Counted from the first letter of the stretch, positions 21,191 to 31,343 are shown. The stretch: 64,000 nt of DNA from Cinnamomum chago (GCA_038049695.1 CP142453.1:110456501-110520500); one strand, 5' to 3'. Made by a program: numbers and translations. The notes: a model not told the origin generated them from the sequence alone.

Positions 21191-22066
21191 TGGATTATCA
21201 CCTCATCAATGACTAATTCTAGCATATGCAGCAATTACTTGTCTCCATACAGCTCTGACAATGTATCTCATGCAAATCTCAATGCAGACTTCGCAATCAA
21301 CTACAGCCTTCAATACATCAATACAGGTGTTCCAAATGCAATTCTCAAAACAGCTAAGAAGTCAGCAAAGCTATCCCCATGCAACCTCACATACAGCAAA
21401 GTTTTCCCATAAAGACCATAAAGCTATTCATTTGTATCACTCACCAAAGCCATCAACATCGGAAGAATAAATTATATTGAAAAACATTCACAATGAATCA
21501 ACATGCATTTATTACCTTTAGCCAAGTCAACACAATGACATAAATAATCCATTCTAATCCTCACTTTCATACGGATGTTATCAATTGCAAAAACATAAAA
21601 TACTATCAAAAGTAACTACAAAGTCCACTATTGTCGGCTATAGTACTCTATGGTAGTCCCTGTCACTATGTCAAATAAAGAGTAATGACTTTAAAGTCAA
21701 CAATGCAGCCAGAAGTAGATGCAAGTCAATGCAGTAATGTCAGAGCAGTTCAATGCAGTAATGTCAGATGCATGCAGTAACTACAGTAATGCAAATTATA
21801 TGATACAATAATTCAAATGTAATTCAGTATGATGATACAAATGGCGTATACATCTTATCCTATTGCGGATTTCAAATACATTTCAATTGTAATTAAGTAT
21901 GAATTGTCTATAAATAAAGAATGTGAGCCATTGTCTTACAACACAACATACAAAACACAACAATCAACAACACTACAATTTGTAAATCTTCCGTTTTTTT
22001 TTTTTAATTCAGTCTTAGCGAGAGTTTACTGGTTCGATCCTGGTTGAGTCATTTGGTATCAGAGCC
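21190..22066 (+). promoter_or_regulatory. Viral intergenic region, copy 2 (promoter, leader, primer site)
   Basis: This is the second copy of the ATGCAG-rich region. Its TATA box TATAAATA is at 21909-21916, 5363 bp after that of copy 1. It is followed by the same AACACAACATACAAAACA leader and the conserved GTCTTAGCGAGAGT block, and unlike copy 1 it retains the tRNA primer site at 22054-22065. It separates the unfamiliar ORF from the second movement-protein copy. Similarity to copy 1 starts within the preceding open frame, so the 3' end of that frame is not real coding. Confidence 0.7.
22054..22065 (+). promoter_or_regulatory. tRNA-iMet primer binding site of the pararetrovirus
   Basis: TGGTATCAGAGC is the 12-base complement of the 3' end of plant initiator tRNA-Met, the standard primer for minus-strand synthesis in caulimovirids. 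It lies 138 bp after the TATA box of intergenic copy 2. The context is not an LTR edge: no TG...CA repeat precedes it. Confidence 0.85.
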
Positions 22067-22426
22067 ATCCCCGTCTTCTCTCCTTGTAAGAATATTTTAT
22101 CAATGAAGTATCAATTTCTTTAGCTTTCAATTCTTTCAATTTACTTGCAAAATTTGCATGCATCATGTCATTTTCTTTCTTTGGTTATTTGTTTGTTGAT
22201 TGCATAATAGAATTGAATTTATGTTAGTAAGTTGCATTTTTAAATTTTGATCTAATTTGACTCGATAGAGTTAATTAATTGTTGTTGCTAAAAGGAGTGA
22301 TTTGGGTCCGAGAACCCCTTGTCGCGTAGCCTTTGTTGCCCGTTAGCCGGGAGAGCATTTAGGGCTTTTGTGGCGTAAACCATTGACAGGCCACCAATCC
22401 TTCTGATTAGTGATAATAATTAATTA

Positions 22427-23430
22427 ATGATGTCTGGAATTTTTAGATCATTAAGAATAAATATATCTTTTGACACGGCTTCAACTTCTTCTTCTGCATC
22501 ATCATCCATCATGCCAATAATAAATAAAATTTCAATTAAAAACCTAGAAGAACTAATTTTTTATTATATCAAAAAATCAATAAAGATTGGACAATACCTA
22601 AAGTTTCTTTAAAAGAAATATATAAAGAATAATCTTTCATACAAAAATCAAATTATGTAATCAAGACGGTTGAAGAAACCCTCTCAATCCAGCAAAATGA
22701 AGAAAATTTACATTTAATCCCTGAAGAAATAATTGAAATGCATAAAGCAAAATACAAATACATGTATATAACACTTGTTCAAATTTCTATAAAGCCATTA
22801 ACCAGACTTGGTTTGAATACATCCTGTCTCACCTATGTTCGAGATAGAAGCCAGTCTTCATAACGGCCTTGCCTTTTTCAATTGCTTTCCCAATTTCACC
22901 GTATCACTTAGTGATGCCGGTGCACATGAAGCCATCACTCTAGGAATACATACACAAGGATTTAGTAGGAAGCCTCAATCACAAAATGTTGCAATAGTAT
23001 ACCGAATTTATTATAAAGCAATGAATACAATAGTCCCTGAAATTGCTTATTCATCACAAATCAAAGGAGTAACCACTTTATTCCTTACAAATTTCAGAAA
23101 TAAAGTCACCACACCGAAAACATAACTTGAGAAGATGTGAATCTTTCCGGAAAGTGGGAGCTTGAAGAAGCTCAACCAAAAATACCTTTAATTAATGAAG
23201 ATGTTGAATCAATTACAAAACATCCAAATGGAAAAGTAACAATAAATTTTGCCAATACACCAAGATCATACTTTTCATCTACAAAAAAAATCAATCCCTT
23301 CAGAAGCTGGATCTTATAGATCAGCCTCTTCTACAATTCACAATAACTCAATTCAGAAACCACGTTCAATTCATCCTACAGGATTAGCCTTTCTTGTTTA
23401 TTCAGAAGCAAAAGATGAAGACAAATTGTA
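22427..23430 (+). pseudogene. Viral movement-protein region, copy 2 (N-terminal and middle part)
   Basis: It starts at ATGATGTCTGGAATTTTTAG (22427), with about 61 open codons, then frameshifts and stops. Later landmarks are ISIKPLTRLGLNTSCLTYV (about 22785-22840), the FFNCFPNFTVSLSDAGAHEA region (about 22870-22935) and GVTTLFLTNFRNKV (about 23060-23110). From 22915 it duplicates copy 1 (16726 on). It is cut at about 23430 by an inverted piece of viral leader. The order primer site, leader, movement protein is the normal 5' organisation of a caulimovirid genome. Confidence 0.65.
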
Positions 23431-23434
23431 AAGC

Positions 23435-23457
23435 GAAGATTTACAAATTGTAGTGTT
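23435..23457 (-). repeat. Inverted fragment of viral leader at the right junction
   Basis: These 23 bases are the reverse complement of the leader block ending AATTTGTAAATCTTC present at about 16608 and 21974. The viral block thus ends in an inverted join, followed by about 50 bp of unclassified sequence and then repeat copy B. Confidence 0.75.
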
Positions 23458-23640
23458 CTTATGATTCCAACATTATTTTAATCAGCCAATTTGCAAATCT
23501 TCTTTTAAATTAGAAGGCACCATAATGTAGTTTGACTGAAGAGGCTAATGCCAACCTACTATCCTCTTTTTTATGAGCTTTTGAAATACACCAGTGTCAT
23601 TTCTAAAAAGATCTTGTTGGTTTATTTCAGTTAATTATAA

Positions 23641-23816
23641 GAGGATTTTATCAAAACAAACAGGTTAGGTCACCAGTGGTCTCAAAAGATTATTTTAACG
23701 GACGTTGCACTAGATCAGTCATTTTTCCAAAAAAAGAGTTTTTTTTAGCACTTTCTACTAGCGTCCCTACCGACCTTAGTTTTATAACGTTAAGGGTCAC
23801 TAGGGACCCTGCAGTG
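23641..23816 (+). repeat. MULE left terminal inverted repeat
   Basis: It aligns with the reverse complement of 30102-30282 over its full length. Shared blocks include GATCAGTCATTTT versus TATCAGTCATTTT, CTAGCGTCCCTA and CTAGGGACCCTGC. Roughly four fifths of positions match by eye. Confidence 0.85.
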
Positions 23817-24330
23817 TATACAAAGTAGATAAAAATAGGTTTTTTGTCTTCTCTTTTGTTGTCAAAGGCTTATTTTTTCTTCACCAAGTCGTCTGGGCCC
23901 AAGCACCGACGCTGTGGTCTCCTCCAACGAGATCTTCTCCTGTGACTCATCTCCCTCCGATCAACTGTGGTCCCCTTCCACATCCTCTTTGTCAAAGGTA
24001 TGTACTTTTAGATGCTTTCCTTTGGTATTTTCTGAGTCGTTTGTGACGTTAGTGTCATCTAGGTCATGCCCTTATTGTGTCTTCATGTCTTTTGCTTTGG
24101 TTAATGTTTCTTCATGGCAAACATCTACTTTCCACTCGAGAATCACCTCTCTAAAAGGGTTTCTTTGTCTTCCATGTGTAGTATTATCTGATAGCATGAA
24201 AAATGTCCTAAAAATGGCTTTAGCCCTTTCTGGAAGACAATGGGCAGAGAACCCTAGAGAGGTGGATTCTATTATTTTCTGTTCTAAATCGCTTGCAAAA
24301 GACAAATGCACAAATAAATCAAGTTCTTGA

Positions 24331-25649
24331 ATTGGGTCTTCATGGTCATTGCTCTAATCTCTATTCAAACTACTTATTATAAAATTTTGTTAAATGGCAT
24401 GGTTCATGTTTATTTTTTATTTTGGTTTGATGGTTTATATGAACGTTTTTAAGCTTTTTTTTTTTTTTTTTCAGTGGATGGTCTCAATAAAAAATAGCTA
24501 GGCCAGTACTAAAATTCCTTTGTGCATGACATTCTTAATGGTCACCCACTTGTATACATAGAGTCGTCTCAATATAGAAACTTGTTTTCCTCTTATTATG
24601 TATATCGTTTAGAGAGAAGGGCATTAAAGGCATTTTTTTTCATTTTTAAACAAATGGCTCTGTAACCACTCCTTATTACAAAGAAGTATAGTGGTTGTTT
24701 CGATGGCAGTACACAAATTCATTTGGAAAGAAAGTGTATATTCTGGTGGGTCATTTGTAAGCACTAAGCCCCATTTATGCTTTGTCTAGTCTCTATTTAT
24801 CTCTGGTTGTTTTCATTGTTTTGGTGTCTACGCCTTCTACTTTTTTATGTTTGTGTTTTGCTGGGTTATGATTGTGGGTATTTTTTAACCTTTCAGTGCA
24901 CTTGTCATGTACTGAGAAGCGCTTTAATTAATAAATTATTAATTTGTGGCACCATCGTTTATGCCCTCAATTGACCGGTTGATGACTCCAAGGTTTTGGT
25001 AAAGATGGATTCATGGAAATTGCAAAAATGAGGAGTTTGTTGGTTTGATTTTGAATTTTGTTTGATTACTAGAATTGTGAATTTGGGTAATAGAAAATTT
25101 TAGTTTTAATCAAGCAATTCAATTTAGGAAAGTGAAGTAGCAAGTTGATGAAAAAGGGTGACCTTGTACCTTTCAGCTTCTAAAACCCCCTAGTTTTTTA
25201 CTAGCAACTGCTTTTCCATCCCAACTCAAATTGTCCCTCTTTCAGTTCCATGTCTTACCTATGAAGTTGTGTATCCTGATTTGGGATATAAAAATGGAAA
25301 TTCTATAGCCTATGTGACTCAAAGAGCAAGCAAGGTGGATGATGAATTTTGTCCAAGTCCTAATTCTACAAGGGATTATAACAACGGATATGATTAAATA
25401 AGTCAAGGAGGAATTACGATCCAAACCTAGGCAAGTGGTGTCATCCATGTATCCTACATATTCTAACGGAGAACGTGTGGAATTAGATCAATGATGCTTC
25501 TAAGGAAATCCTTTGGTGTACAATCATGTTAAGCATCCATTAATTCAGTTTCATACGCATTCGGTTATCCCATGTTTAATACACGAATACCTAGACACCT
25601 AATCGAAACACACCAAGCCACGTGCTACGATTTAATTCCCATTAATGGT
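24331..25649. other. MULE interior without recognisable genes
   Basis: AT-rich sequence contains a T-tract near 24455-24475. Open frames here show no family signature. A long open frame at 23914-24330 overlaps the inner edge of the TIR region and has Ser/Phe/Cys-rich content without a motif; it is not called as a gene. Confidence 0.5.
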
Positions 25650-27019
25650 CAACTGATAGTAGGTTATTGGTTTCCAACATCTAAGGCCCAAACCTAAGTT
25701 ATTGGTCTCATTTCTAATAAAATATAGGCTGGGTCAATAATCTGAGTTTTTACATCACTTCCCGACCTCCGATCGTGATGAAACTAGAACCATTGGATTC
25801 TACATCTCAAGGGCTTTCCAACAGTATATAATATGTAGAAATCCAACGTACATATTGGACAAGAGGTCCGATCGATCGGACTGATATTCGTTTCAGTTAA
25901 CTAAGACCAAATTTCAGTCCGATCGATCGGCTTGCAGGCCCGATCGATCGGCACTGTAGCCTGAGCCCGAAAATGGGTTTTTTGCTTCTTTTTCCTGCAG
26001 AAAACGAGCCTCCATGCTCCCCAATCATTTCAATCATCATTCTCATCCATTCTATCAAATTAAAAACATCAAAAGGGGTACCACTTTAACAATTAATCCA
26101 ATCCAACCCACAAATCTAACCTAACATGTCAATCCCAATGCAATACCAACAATAAGCTTGAAATTTGGGTAATCTAACAAGGATATCATTGCAATCAAAA
26201 GAAACAATATACACATGATTAAATATAAAATGCATATCTACTTGCCTCAACCAAGAAGACGATTAGAAATTGGAAAAAGCTTGAGGAGAAGCTCTCTTTC
26301 GCAAAACCCACAATCTAATCCGACCAAACGCAATCTAGAACGCAACGGAGAAGAAAACAAAAAAAAAGATCATGATCCAACCTATTCTAAACAAAAGAGA
26401 AAACGAATGGAAAAGTTGATGATGGGAAAAGGCTTACCCACTAGTATCAATGGAGAAAGGAGATCAAAAGGAAGAAGATGTGAGGTCCGGATCACGGAGG
26501 TAATCTCTCCCGAAGGGAGATCTGGGCTTGAGAAGATGAAGAGGAAGAGGGAGAAGGAGGGCTGCTGTAACTCTCGTTCATTGCAAAAGTGAGAATAAGA
26601 TTAGGGCTAATCCCTGATTAAGAAAAGAAGAGGGAGGAAAAGACCGAATTGCCCTTTAAGTGGGTCCGGTGAAAGAATGAACTATTTGAAGGGTTTTTGA
26701 ACATCGGATCGCGACGAGCCAGAAGACAAAAATGATCAGCGGGACAAGACCTTTCCAACGAACCCAAAATCACAGTGATAAGAATTTTTCCGGAAAAACA
26801 CCCAATTTTCCCTAATTGGCAAACTACCCCCTTCTAAAATCAAACGAACTCGAAATCAAACGAAACTTCGCAGACACTATCCTAACACTAAAAGAAACTT
26901 ACTCAAAGCCTAAACCCACTTAATATCTAAAATACAAATAATTATAATAATAATAAAATAAATGGGTCAACGGGCCTGCTATTGGGCCCAATTGACCCAG
27001 TAAGGTCGCGGACCTTACA
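25650..27019 (-). mobile_element. Possible LTR (solo or fragment) inside the MULE
   Basis: On the minus strand the segment starts TGTAAGGTCCGCGACCTTAC at 27019, an LTR-like start. It continues through GGGCCCAATAGCAGGCCC, a GAACGAGAGTTACAGCAGCC leader-like region and AG-rich sequence to at least 25650. The distal boundary is uncertain. ATTG occurs after 27019 and before a TGAATTTGGG at 25078, which would make a 1942 bp LTR with a 4 bp duplication, but this is weak. It includes the GATC-palindrome cluster at 25868-25951. Confidence 0.35.
25868..25951. repeat. Three copies of the palindrome CCGATCGATCGG
   Basis: Perfect 12 bp palindromes lie at 25868-25879, 25919-25930 and 25940-25951, within 84 bp. 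Such long GC-containing perfect palindromes are rare in this AT-rich window. Their role is unknown. Confidence 0.9.
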
Positions 27020-27049
27020 ATTGTTTTTCCTATTCAATTTGTAAACAGA

Positions 27050-27304
27050 CATTAATTGTGGCTGACACAACGATTTGGAGATTACAGATGGGGTGAGCCT
27101 TGGGTTTGGATTTTCGTGACAAAGACTGATATCCCATATCAGCAGAATGGGACGGACTGTAGTTTCTTTGCGATTGGATATGCAGAGCACTACATAGACC
27201 GTCGCCAGATAAGATTCACCCAAGCTGACATTCCGTATTACCGACGGAAGATCTTGGTTGAGATCTTCAAGAGAAACTGGCTGCTGAATGCTGACAGGCT
27301 TTAA
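27050..27304 (+). pseudogene. Ulp1-like (C48) cysteine protease C-terminal fragment
   Basis: About 82 codons resemble the end of Ulp1/SENP SUMO proteases as carried by plant MULEs. Visible are DIPYQQNGTDCSFFAIGYAE, matching the Q-x(2)-G-x-D-C catalytic-cysteine region (the residue after the Cys is Ser where Gly is usual), and then FTQADIPYYRRKILVEI with a stop at 27302. The His and Asp parts of the active site upstream are not found, so the domain is 5' truncated. It lies on the strand opposite to the transposase remnants. Confidence 0.7.
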
Positions 27305-27384
27305 CTCCCAACCTCCCAGCTGTGGAAAGTTCTGTTACTGATGAAATCAAGCCCTTAATAGTAACTATTTCGATGAAATCATTG

Positions 27385-27600
27385 TAACGAACTTGTTTTT
27401 TTGGGTGAAAATGCTGTAATGAACTTATTGTTTGGAACATTTTTTTTTATTTTGAAGTTGAAGTTTATGTATGATGTAATGAACTTGTTATTTTGGGTGA
27501 AATGATATAATGAAATTGTTGTTTGGCTAGATCCTGTTCATTGAAGTTGAAGTTGAAGTTGAAGTTGATGTATGATTTAATAAACTTGTTGTTTTGGAAG
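27385..27600 (+). repeat. Short imperfect tandem repeats after the Ulp1 fragment
   Basis: Repeats of a TGTAATGAACTTGTT...TTTGGGTGAAATGAT unit occur about four times with variable spacing. They include a GAAGTTGAAGTTGAAGTTGA microsatellite near 27543-27566. Noncoding. Confidence 0.6.
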
Positions 27601-27690
27601 AATGAACATCATTGTACAGAGCAAGCATGAGTCCATAATTGTAGAAAAGAATTACTTGTTGTTAATACACCATGATTTAAAAACAGAAAA

Positions 27691-27985
27691 CCTTCCCAGC
27701 GTCCCCATCGACCTATATTTGTTAAAGATAAGGGTCCCATGAGACCCATACGACAACATCAAAATCCTTCCCAGCATCCCTAGCGATTCAAGTTAGTTAT
27801 TTGCTAAAGATCTCTAACGACTTATAAAACAACATATATTTCCTTCCCAGCGTCCCTAGTGATTTAGGTTAGTTATTTGCTAAGGGTCTCTAACGACCCA
27901 TAAAATAACATCTATTTCCTTCCCAGCGTCCCTAGCGACCTATATTACTTATAAATAAGGGTCTCTAGCGACCTTTACATATTAA
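27691..27985. repeat. Four tandem copies, about 76 bp, of a TIR-derived unit
   Basis: Units start CCTTCCCAGC at 27691, 27766, 27842 and 27918. Each contains a CCAGCGTCCCTAGCGAC-like block and an AAGGGTCTCTAACGACC-like block. The same pair of blocks in the same spacing occurs once in each terminal repeat of the MULE (about 23759-23815), so the array looks like an internal amplification of terminal sequence. Confidence 0.75.
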
Positions 27986-28345
27986 AACATAGTGCATATC
28001 AAAAATAGTTTTGATGGGCAAATAAAGTCCATTCCAGCATAAATATATGCAGAGGGATATCCAACTTGAATTGGATATCCAACGAAGTGAGGGAAATTAT
28101 GATTTTAACAAGAAGGAAGAAGAAGCCAGATGAATTATTATATCTGAAAAAACCCAAAATGTCATTGACATGTCATTACATTTCTTCTGATTACATTGTT
28201 GTTCATATGCATAAAGAAGCCATAAAAAAACATGTGAAATAAAATGTCAATTATATGTCATACAATTTGTCTTCTTCATATGCATAAACAAAACCCATCA
28301 AATTACATGTGACATAAGACAATAAAAAACAAAAAAATGGTTTCT

Positions 28346-28573
28346 CTATTGAACAACAGGTGGATTACGGCAGGTCCCCCGATTGTGTCCCCTTTCTTTA
28401 AAGTGGGAGCAGGTTACAACCCTTCTGACGCGATTGCGATCTTCCACCTGAACCCTATTCTTCTTTGGCCGGCCCGGCTGCTTACTTCTTAATGGGGGAA
28501 GAACGCGTTCGCAAGAGCACGATTTCAACTGCTTTCGATCACGGGTGGCATGTAAAACCTCGTTGTAGGTCAT
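28346..28573 (-). pseudogene. MURA-type transposase C-terminal fragment
   Basis: About 75 open codons carry the typical end of plant Mutator transposases: a PPLRSKQPGRPKKNR basic block followed by a zinc knuckle CSHFKERGHNRGTC (the usual second Cys is Phe here). Just upstream a degraded HLHAIDDL segment may be the tail of the SWIM zinc finger. The catalytic DDE core is missing between this and the fragment at 28813-29040. Confidence 0.7.
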
Positions 28574-28812
28574 CTATTGCATGGAGGTGTGGTACTAGTG
28601 GTCACATGCAAAATTGGTCACATGAAAAATTGAAATTGCAATCCTCATTCAAGTCGATAGTAGGAAATTCTTTCGTGTGTGCCCCGATCACCAACGCATT
28701 GTCTTTGATTAACCTAATTTCATTGATCAAGGCTTCCCGTTGATGTTGATTTGTTTGCCTCTTATGGTTCCAGCATAAAAAAATACATGGATTAATTAAC
28801 TTTGGATTTATA

Positions 28813-29040
28813 TTAACACACTTGTGGATTAAAAATAAATGTCACTAATTCGAACCTGGTTTGTGGGGCTTCTTTAGTAGCATATGCGTCTCCTTCCCTT
28901 CTTGCAACAACAAACAACAATAAATTATTTTTTGGATCAGTCCCCGAAGCTCTGAACATTCCTTTTACATCATTATCATCATCAATGTCTATCAATGAAA
29001 AAAAAAAAACCTTCCATTGTGAAGAAGGTGCTTTATACAT
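28813..29040 (-). pseudogene. Probable MURA transposase N-terminal fragment
   Basis: The open frame includes SSQWKVFFFSLIDIDDDNDV followed by KGMFRASGT, resembling the D-D-x-V-x-x-M-F region found near the N-terminus of MuDR-type transposases. It is in the same orientation as the C-terminal knuckle fragment 240 bp away, consistent with an internal deletion. Assignment is by motif resemblance only. Confidence 0.45.
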
Positions 29041-30101
29041 AAGGCTTCCACACTTGCTTCTCAGTTTGATGCTTCGAGTGCAACGTTCACAAGCACACTA
29101 TCTGTTATGGTTTTCCGGATATGCCTCATATTCTGTCCTCCGTCAATATATTGAGGACATTTGAGATCAGATTGAAAACCACCATTATAATGTAATATTG
29201 TCAGGACATCAACATCCGAAGTAATTAATATTAATTGGTTAAATCAGTAATAACATAGATTCTTCAAAGAACATATCCAATTTGCAAGAGGAACATTTGT
29301 TCAATTTGATGTTAAATCAGTTCCCCTATATCAAGATTGCTCTAATTTTCAATATATGTGTGGTTTTAGCTCTTCCAAGGGTTCCAAATTACAATGTACT
29401 TCCACAATAGAGTTCCATAGTAAAAATATATATTTTTGATAAATTTTTGCTAAGTTGCATAGTAAATTAATATTTGCGCACAAGTAAGATAATCACTGGC
29501 ACCAATTGAGGACAATCCAATTTGATCCGTATTATTCTCATATCAATGTTAGTGAAAAATAAAAACACCAATCTCTATCTTGGCTTGAAACATTTGGTTC
29601 AAGTCATTAGCTGCTGGGTTTGAGATCTATAAATATCAGTCACCTTCAAAATCTTAGATCAATCACACGGTTGTCAGCAATCTGATTTGTTATTTCCCTT
29701 GAAAGGGCCCAATGGGTTTTTGATCAATAGACGTAATAAAAATACAACATTTCTTCTTCTTAACATTTATATTGGAAAGGAAAAGGAAAACACAAACACT
29801 TTGATTTCAAATATCTATCTGTCTATCTTTTTATAATGAGATGCTGTGGGGAAGAAGACAATGAGATGCATGCAAAAATGGTCATAGGGCAAAGTGCAAA
29901 CTTCACATTTTCATTGCTCTGCCCCAAATGGAGTATCATATGTACTTTAATGTTCTCCACCAAACAAAGGCACGTGGCTTTAATGGTCTTCAAGAGGTGC
30001 AAATGGTCTTCAAGAAATGGGAGCAGACGAACCTGGTATGTGCAAATAGACTTGTTGATAGCGAAACACGAGAAAACGCCTCTTTTGCTCTAATTCATGT
30101 C

Positions 30102-30282
30102 CACCGCAGGGTCCCTAGGGACCCTTAGCTTCATAAAACTAAGATCTCTAGGGACGCTAGTTGAAAGTCCTAAAAAAAAACACATTTTTAGGCAAAATGA
30201 CTGATATGGTGTAAGGTCGGTTAAAGTGTTCTTTTAGGCCCAATGGTCACCTAAAGTGTTTTTTGTTTTTTTTTAAATCCTC
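30102..30282 (-). repeat. MULE right terminal inverted repeat
   Basis: This is the inverted partner of 23641-23816. Its outer end AAATCCTC is directly followed by the 9 bp duplication TAATTATAA. A run of T/A indels makes it slightly longer than the left repeat. Confidence 0.85.
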
Positions 30283-31096
30283 TAATTATAACGAGTCACC
30301 AACACTAAAAATAATCATAAAAGATACTGGGTTGGGTTCACTCTAAACAAATAAGCCATGTTGGATTGATCATTTACAATTGACTAAAGAAAGTTCATTG
30401 TCTTTTCTTAATAGATCTTGTTGATTTATTTCAATTAATTATAATGAATCACCAGCACTCAAAATAATCATAATAGAAGATACTGAGTTGGGTTTCACTC
30501 TAAACAAAGGAGCCATGTTTGATTGATCATTTACAATTAACTAATGAAAATTCGTTGATTGGTTACTTATGATTGTTTGATGGGTCATTATGGTTGCAAT
30601 AGTCATGAATGGTTAAAAAACCGTTGATTAGTTAGTTGTGATTCTATGATGGGCCACAATGCTTGCAATAGGATTGGATGGTTGAGGGGACAGGATAGAT
30701 AGCCATTCATCAATATCATGAAAAGCTGACAATTCTCATCAATATCATGAAAAGCTGACAATTCAAACTATAAAGATAATGCAAGTTAAGAGTTGGATCC
30801 TTTTAAGTGTCTCACTCAAGCTCCCCCATTAGGAATGTAGGACTACACAACAAGACTCGCATGCTTTTACCAAAAATAAAAAAATAAAAGACTTGCATTT
30901 TGAATATCTATACCGATCAAAACAACTATGCCTCCTTTAAATGTTCTATCCTCAAATTTTATTCTTAACTAGAGTTAGTCTCATCATAAGATTGAGCACA
31001 TGACATATTTCATCATATGCTCAATATTACGGTGAGACCAACTCTTATTGGAGTAAAATTTGAAAATATCTTAGTGACGGTTAGAGGATTCACTTT

Positions 31097-31311
31097 CTCA
31101 TTTTCAAAAGGGCATATTTGTATGTCATATTGTACACAAATAAATTCTCGACATAAAAATTTCCCTCATTATGAAATGTAAATAGTATATCTTCATTTCC
31201 AAAATCGTATCTTTATTCTCATTTCCAATGTCATACACTTTTGTGCTTTTTTATTTTTTCTAAGTTTTTGGTAGTATGAACAATTTATTAATGGATGATG
31301 ATTAATGTAGG

Positions 31312-31343
<32 letters not shown>

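Larger units (their letters stand above)
13849..23460 (+). mobile_element. Endogenous caulimovirid (plant pararetrovirus), rearranged and decayed
   Basis: Order on the + strand: RT/RNase H, downstream ORF, intergenic region 1, movement protein (5' deleted), coat protein, protease, a second unfamiliar ORF, intergenic region 2 with tRNA-iMet primer site, movement protein (N-terminal part and middle). Caulimovirid membership rests on the co-occurrence of a 30K-type movement region, a CCHC coat-protein knuckle, a DSG aspartic protease and a YIDD reverse transcriptase, plus an iMet primer site in a non-LTR leader. No integrase or LTR is present. All frames contain stops and frameshifts, so the copy is not functional. 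Genus assignment (Petuvirus- or Florendovirus-like) needs RT phylogeny. Confidence 0.85.
23641..30282. mobile_element. Mutator-like element (MULE), 6642 bp, Ulp1-carrying type
   Basis: The element starts GAGGATTTTATC and ends AAATCCTC. It is flanked by perfect 9 bp target duplications TAATTATAA (23632-23640 and 30283-30291), the Mutator hallmark. Terminal inverted repeats are about 176-181 bp. It contains a Ulp1-like peptidase fragment (+ strand), MURA N- and C-terminal fragments (- strand), tandem repeats derived from its own terminal sequence, and a possible LTR-retroelement insertion. Loss of the transposase core makes it non-autonomous now. Plant MULEs carrying Ulp1-like genes are known (Kaonashi/KI type); placement in that group is inferred from content. 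Confidence 0.88.
23506..31096. repeat. Direct repeat copy B, split by a MULE
   Basis: The first 135 bp (23506-23640) and the later part (30283-31096) together correspond to copy A at 12726-13520. Removing the MULE and one 9 bp target copy restores a continuous match across TTAATTATAATGAGTCACC. Copy B additionally has an internal tandem duplication of about 145 bp (30283 to about 30430, then again from about 30433), giving two ACTCTAAACAAA blocks. The foldback described in copy A is present here too. Confidence 0.8.

Noticed and set aside
21190-21412. 3' end of the unfamiliar viral ORF (about 75 codons)
   Set aside because: This part aligns with intergenic region copy 1, which is noncoding, so the open frame runs past the real gene end.
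23914-24330. 138-codon open frame just inside the MULE left terminus
   Set aside because: No domain, Ser/Phe/Cys-rich and adjacent to the terminal repeat; coding use cannot be supported.
26215-26592. 125-codon open frame with Lys/Arg/Glu-rich product
   Set aside because: It lies in purine-biased, LTR-leader-like sequence; it has no motif and low-complexity composition.
12726-31096. Repeats A and B as LTRs of a large retroelement enclosing the viral genes
   Set aside because: The ends are not TG...CA, no primer site follows A, no purine tract precedes B, and the viral block has its own primer site in a leader.
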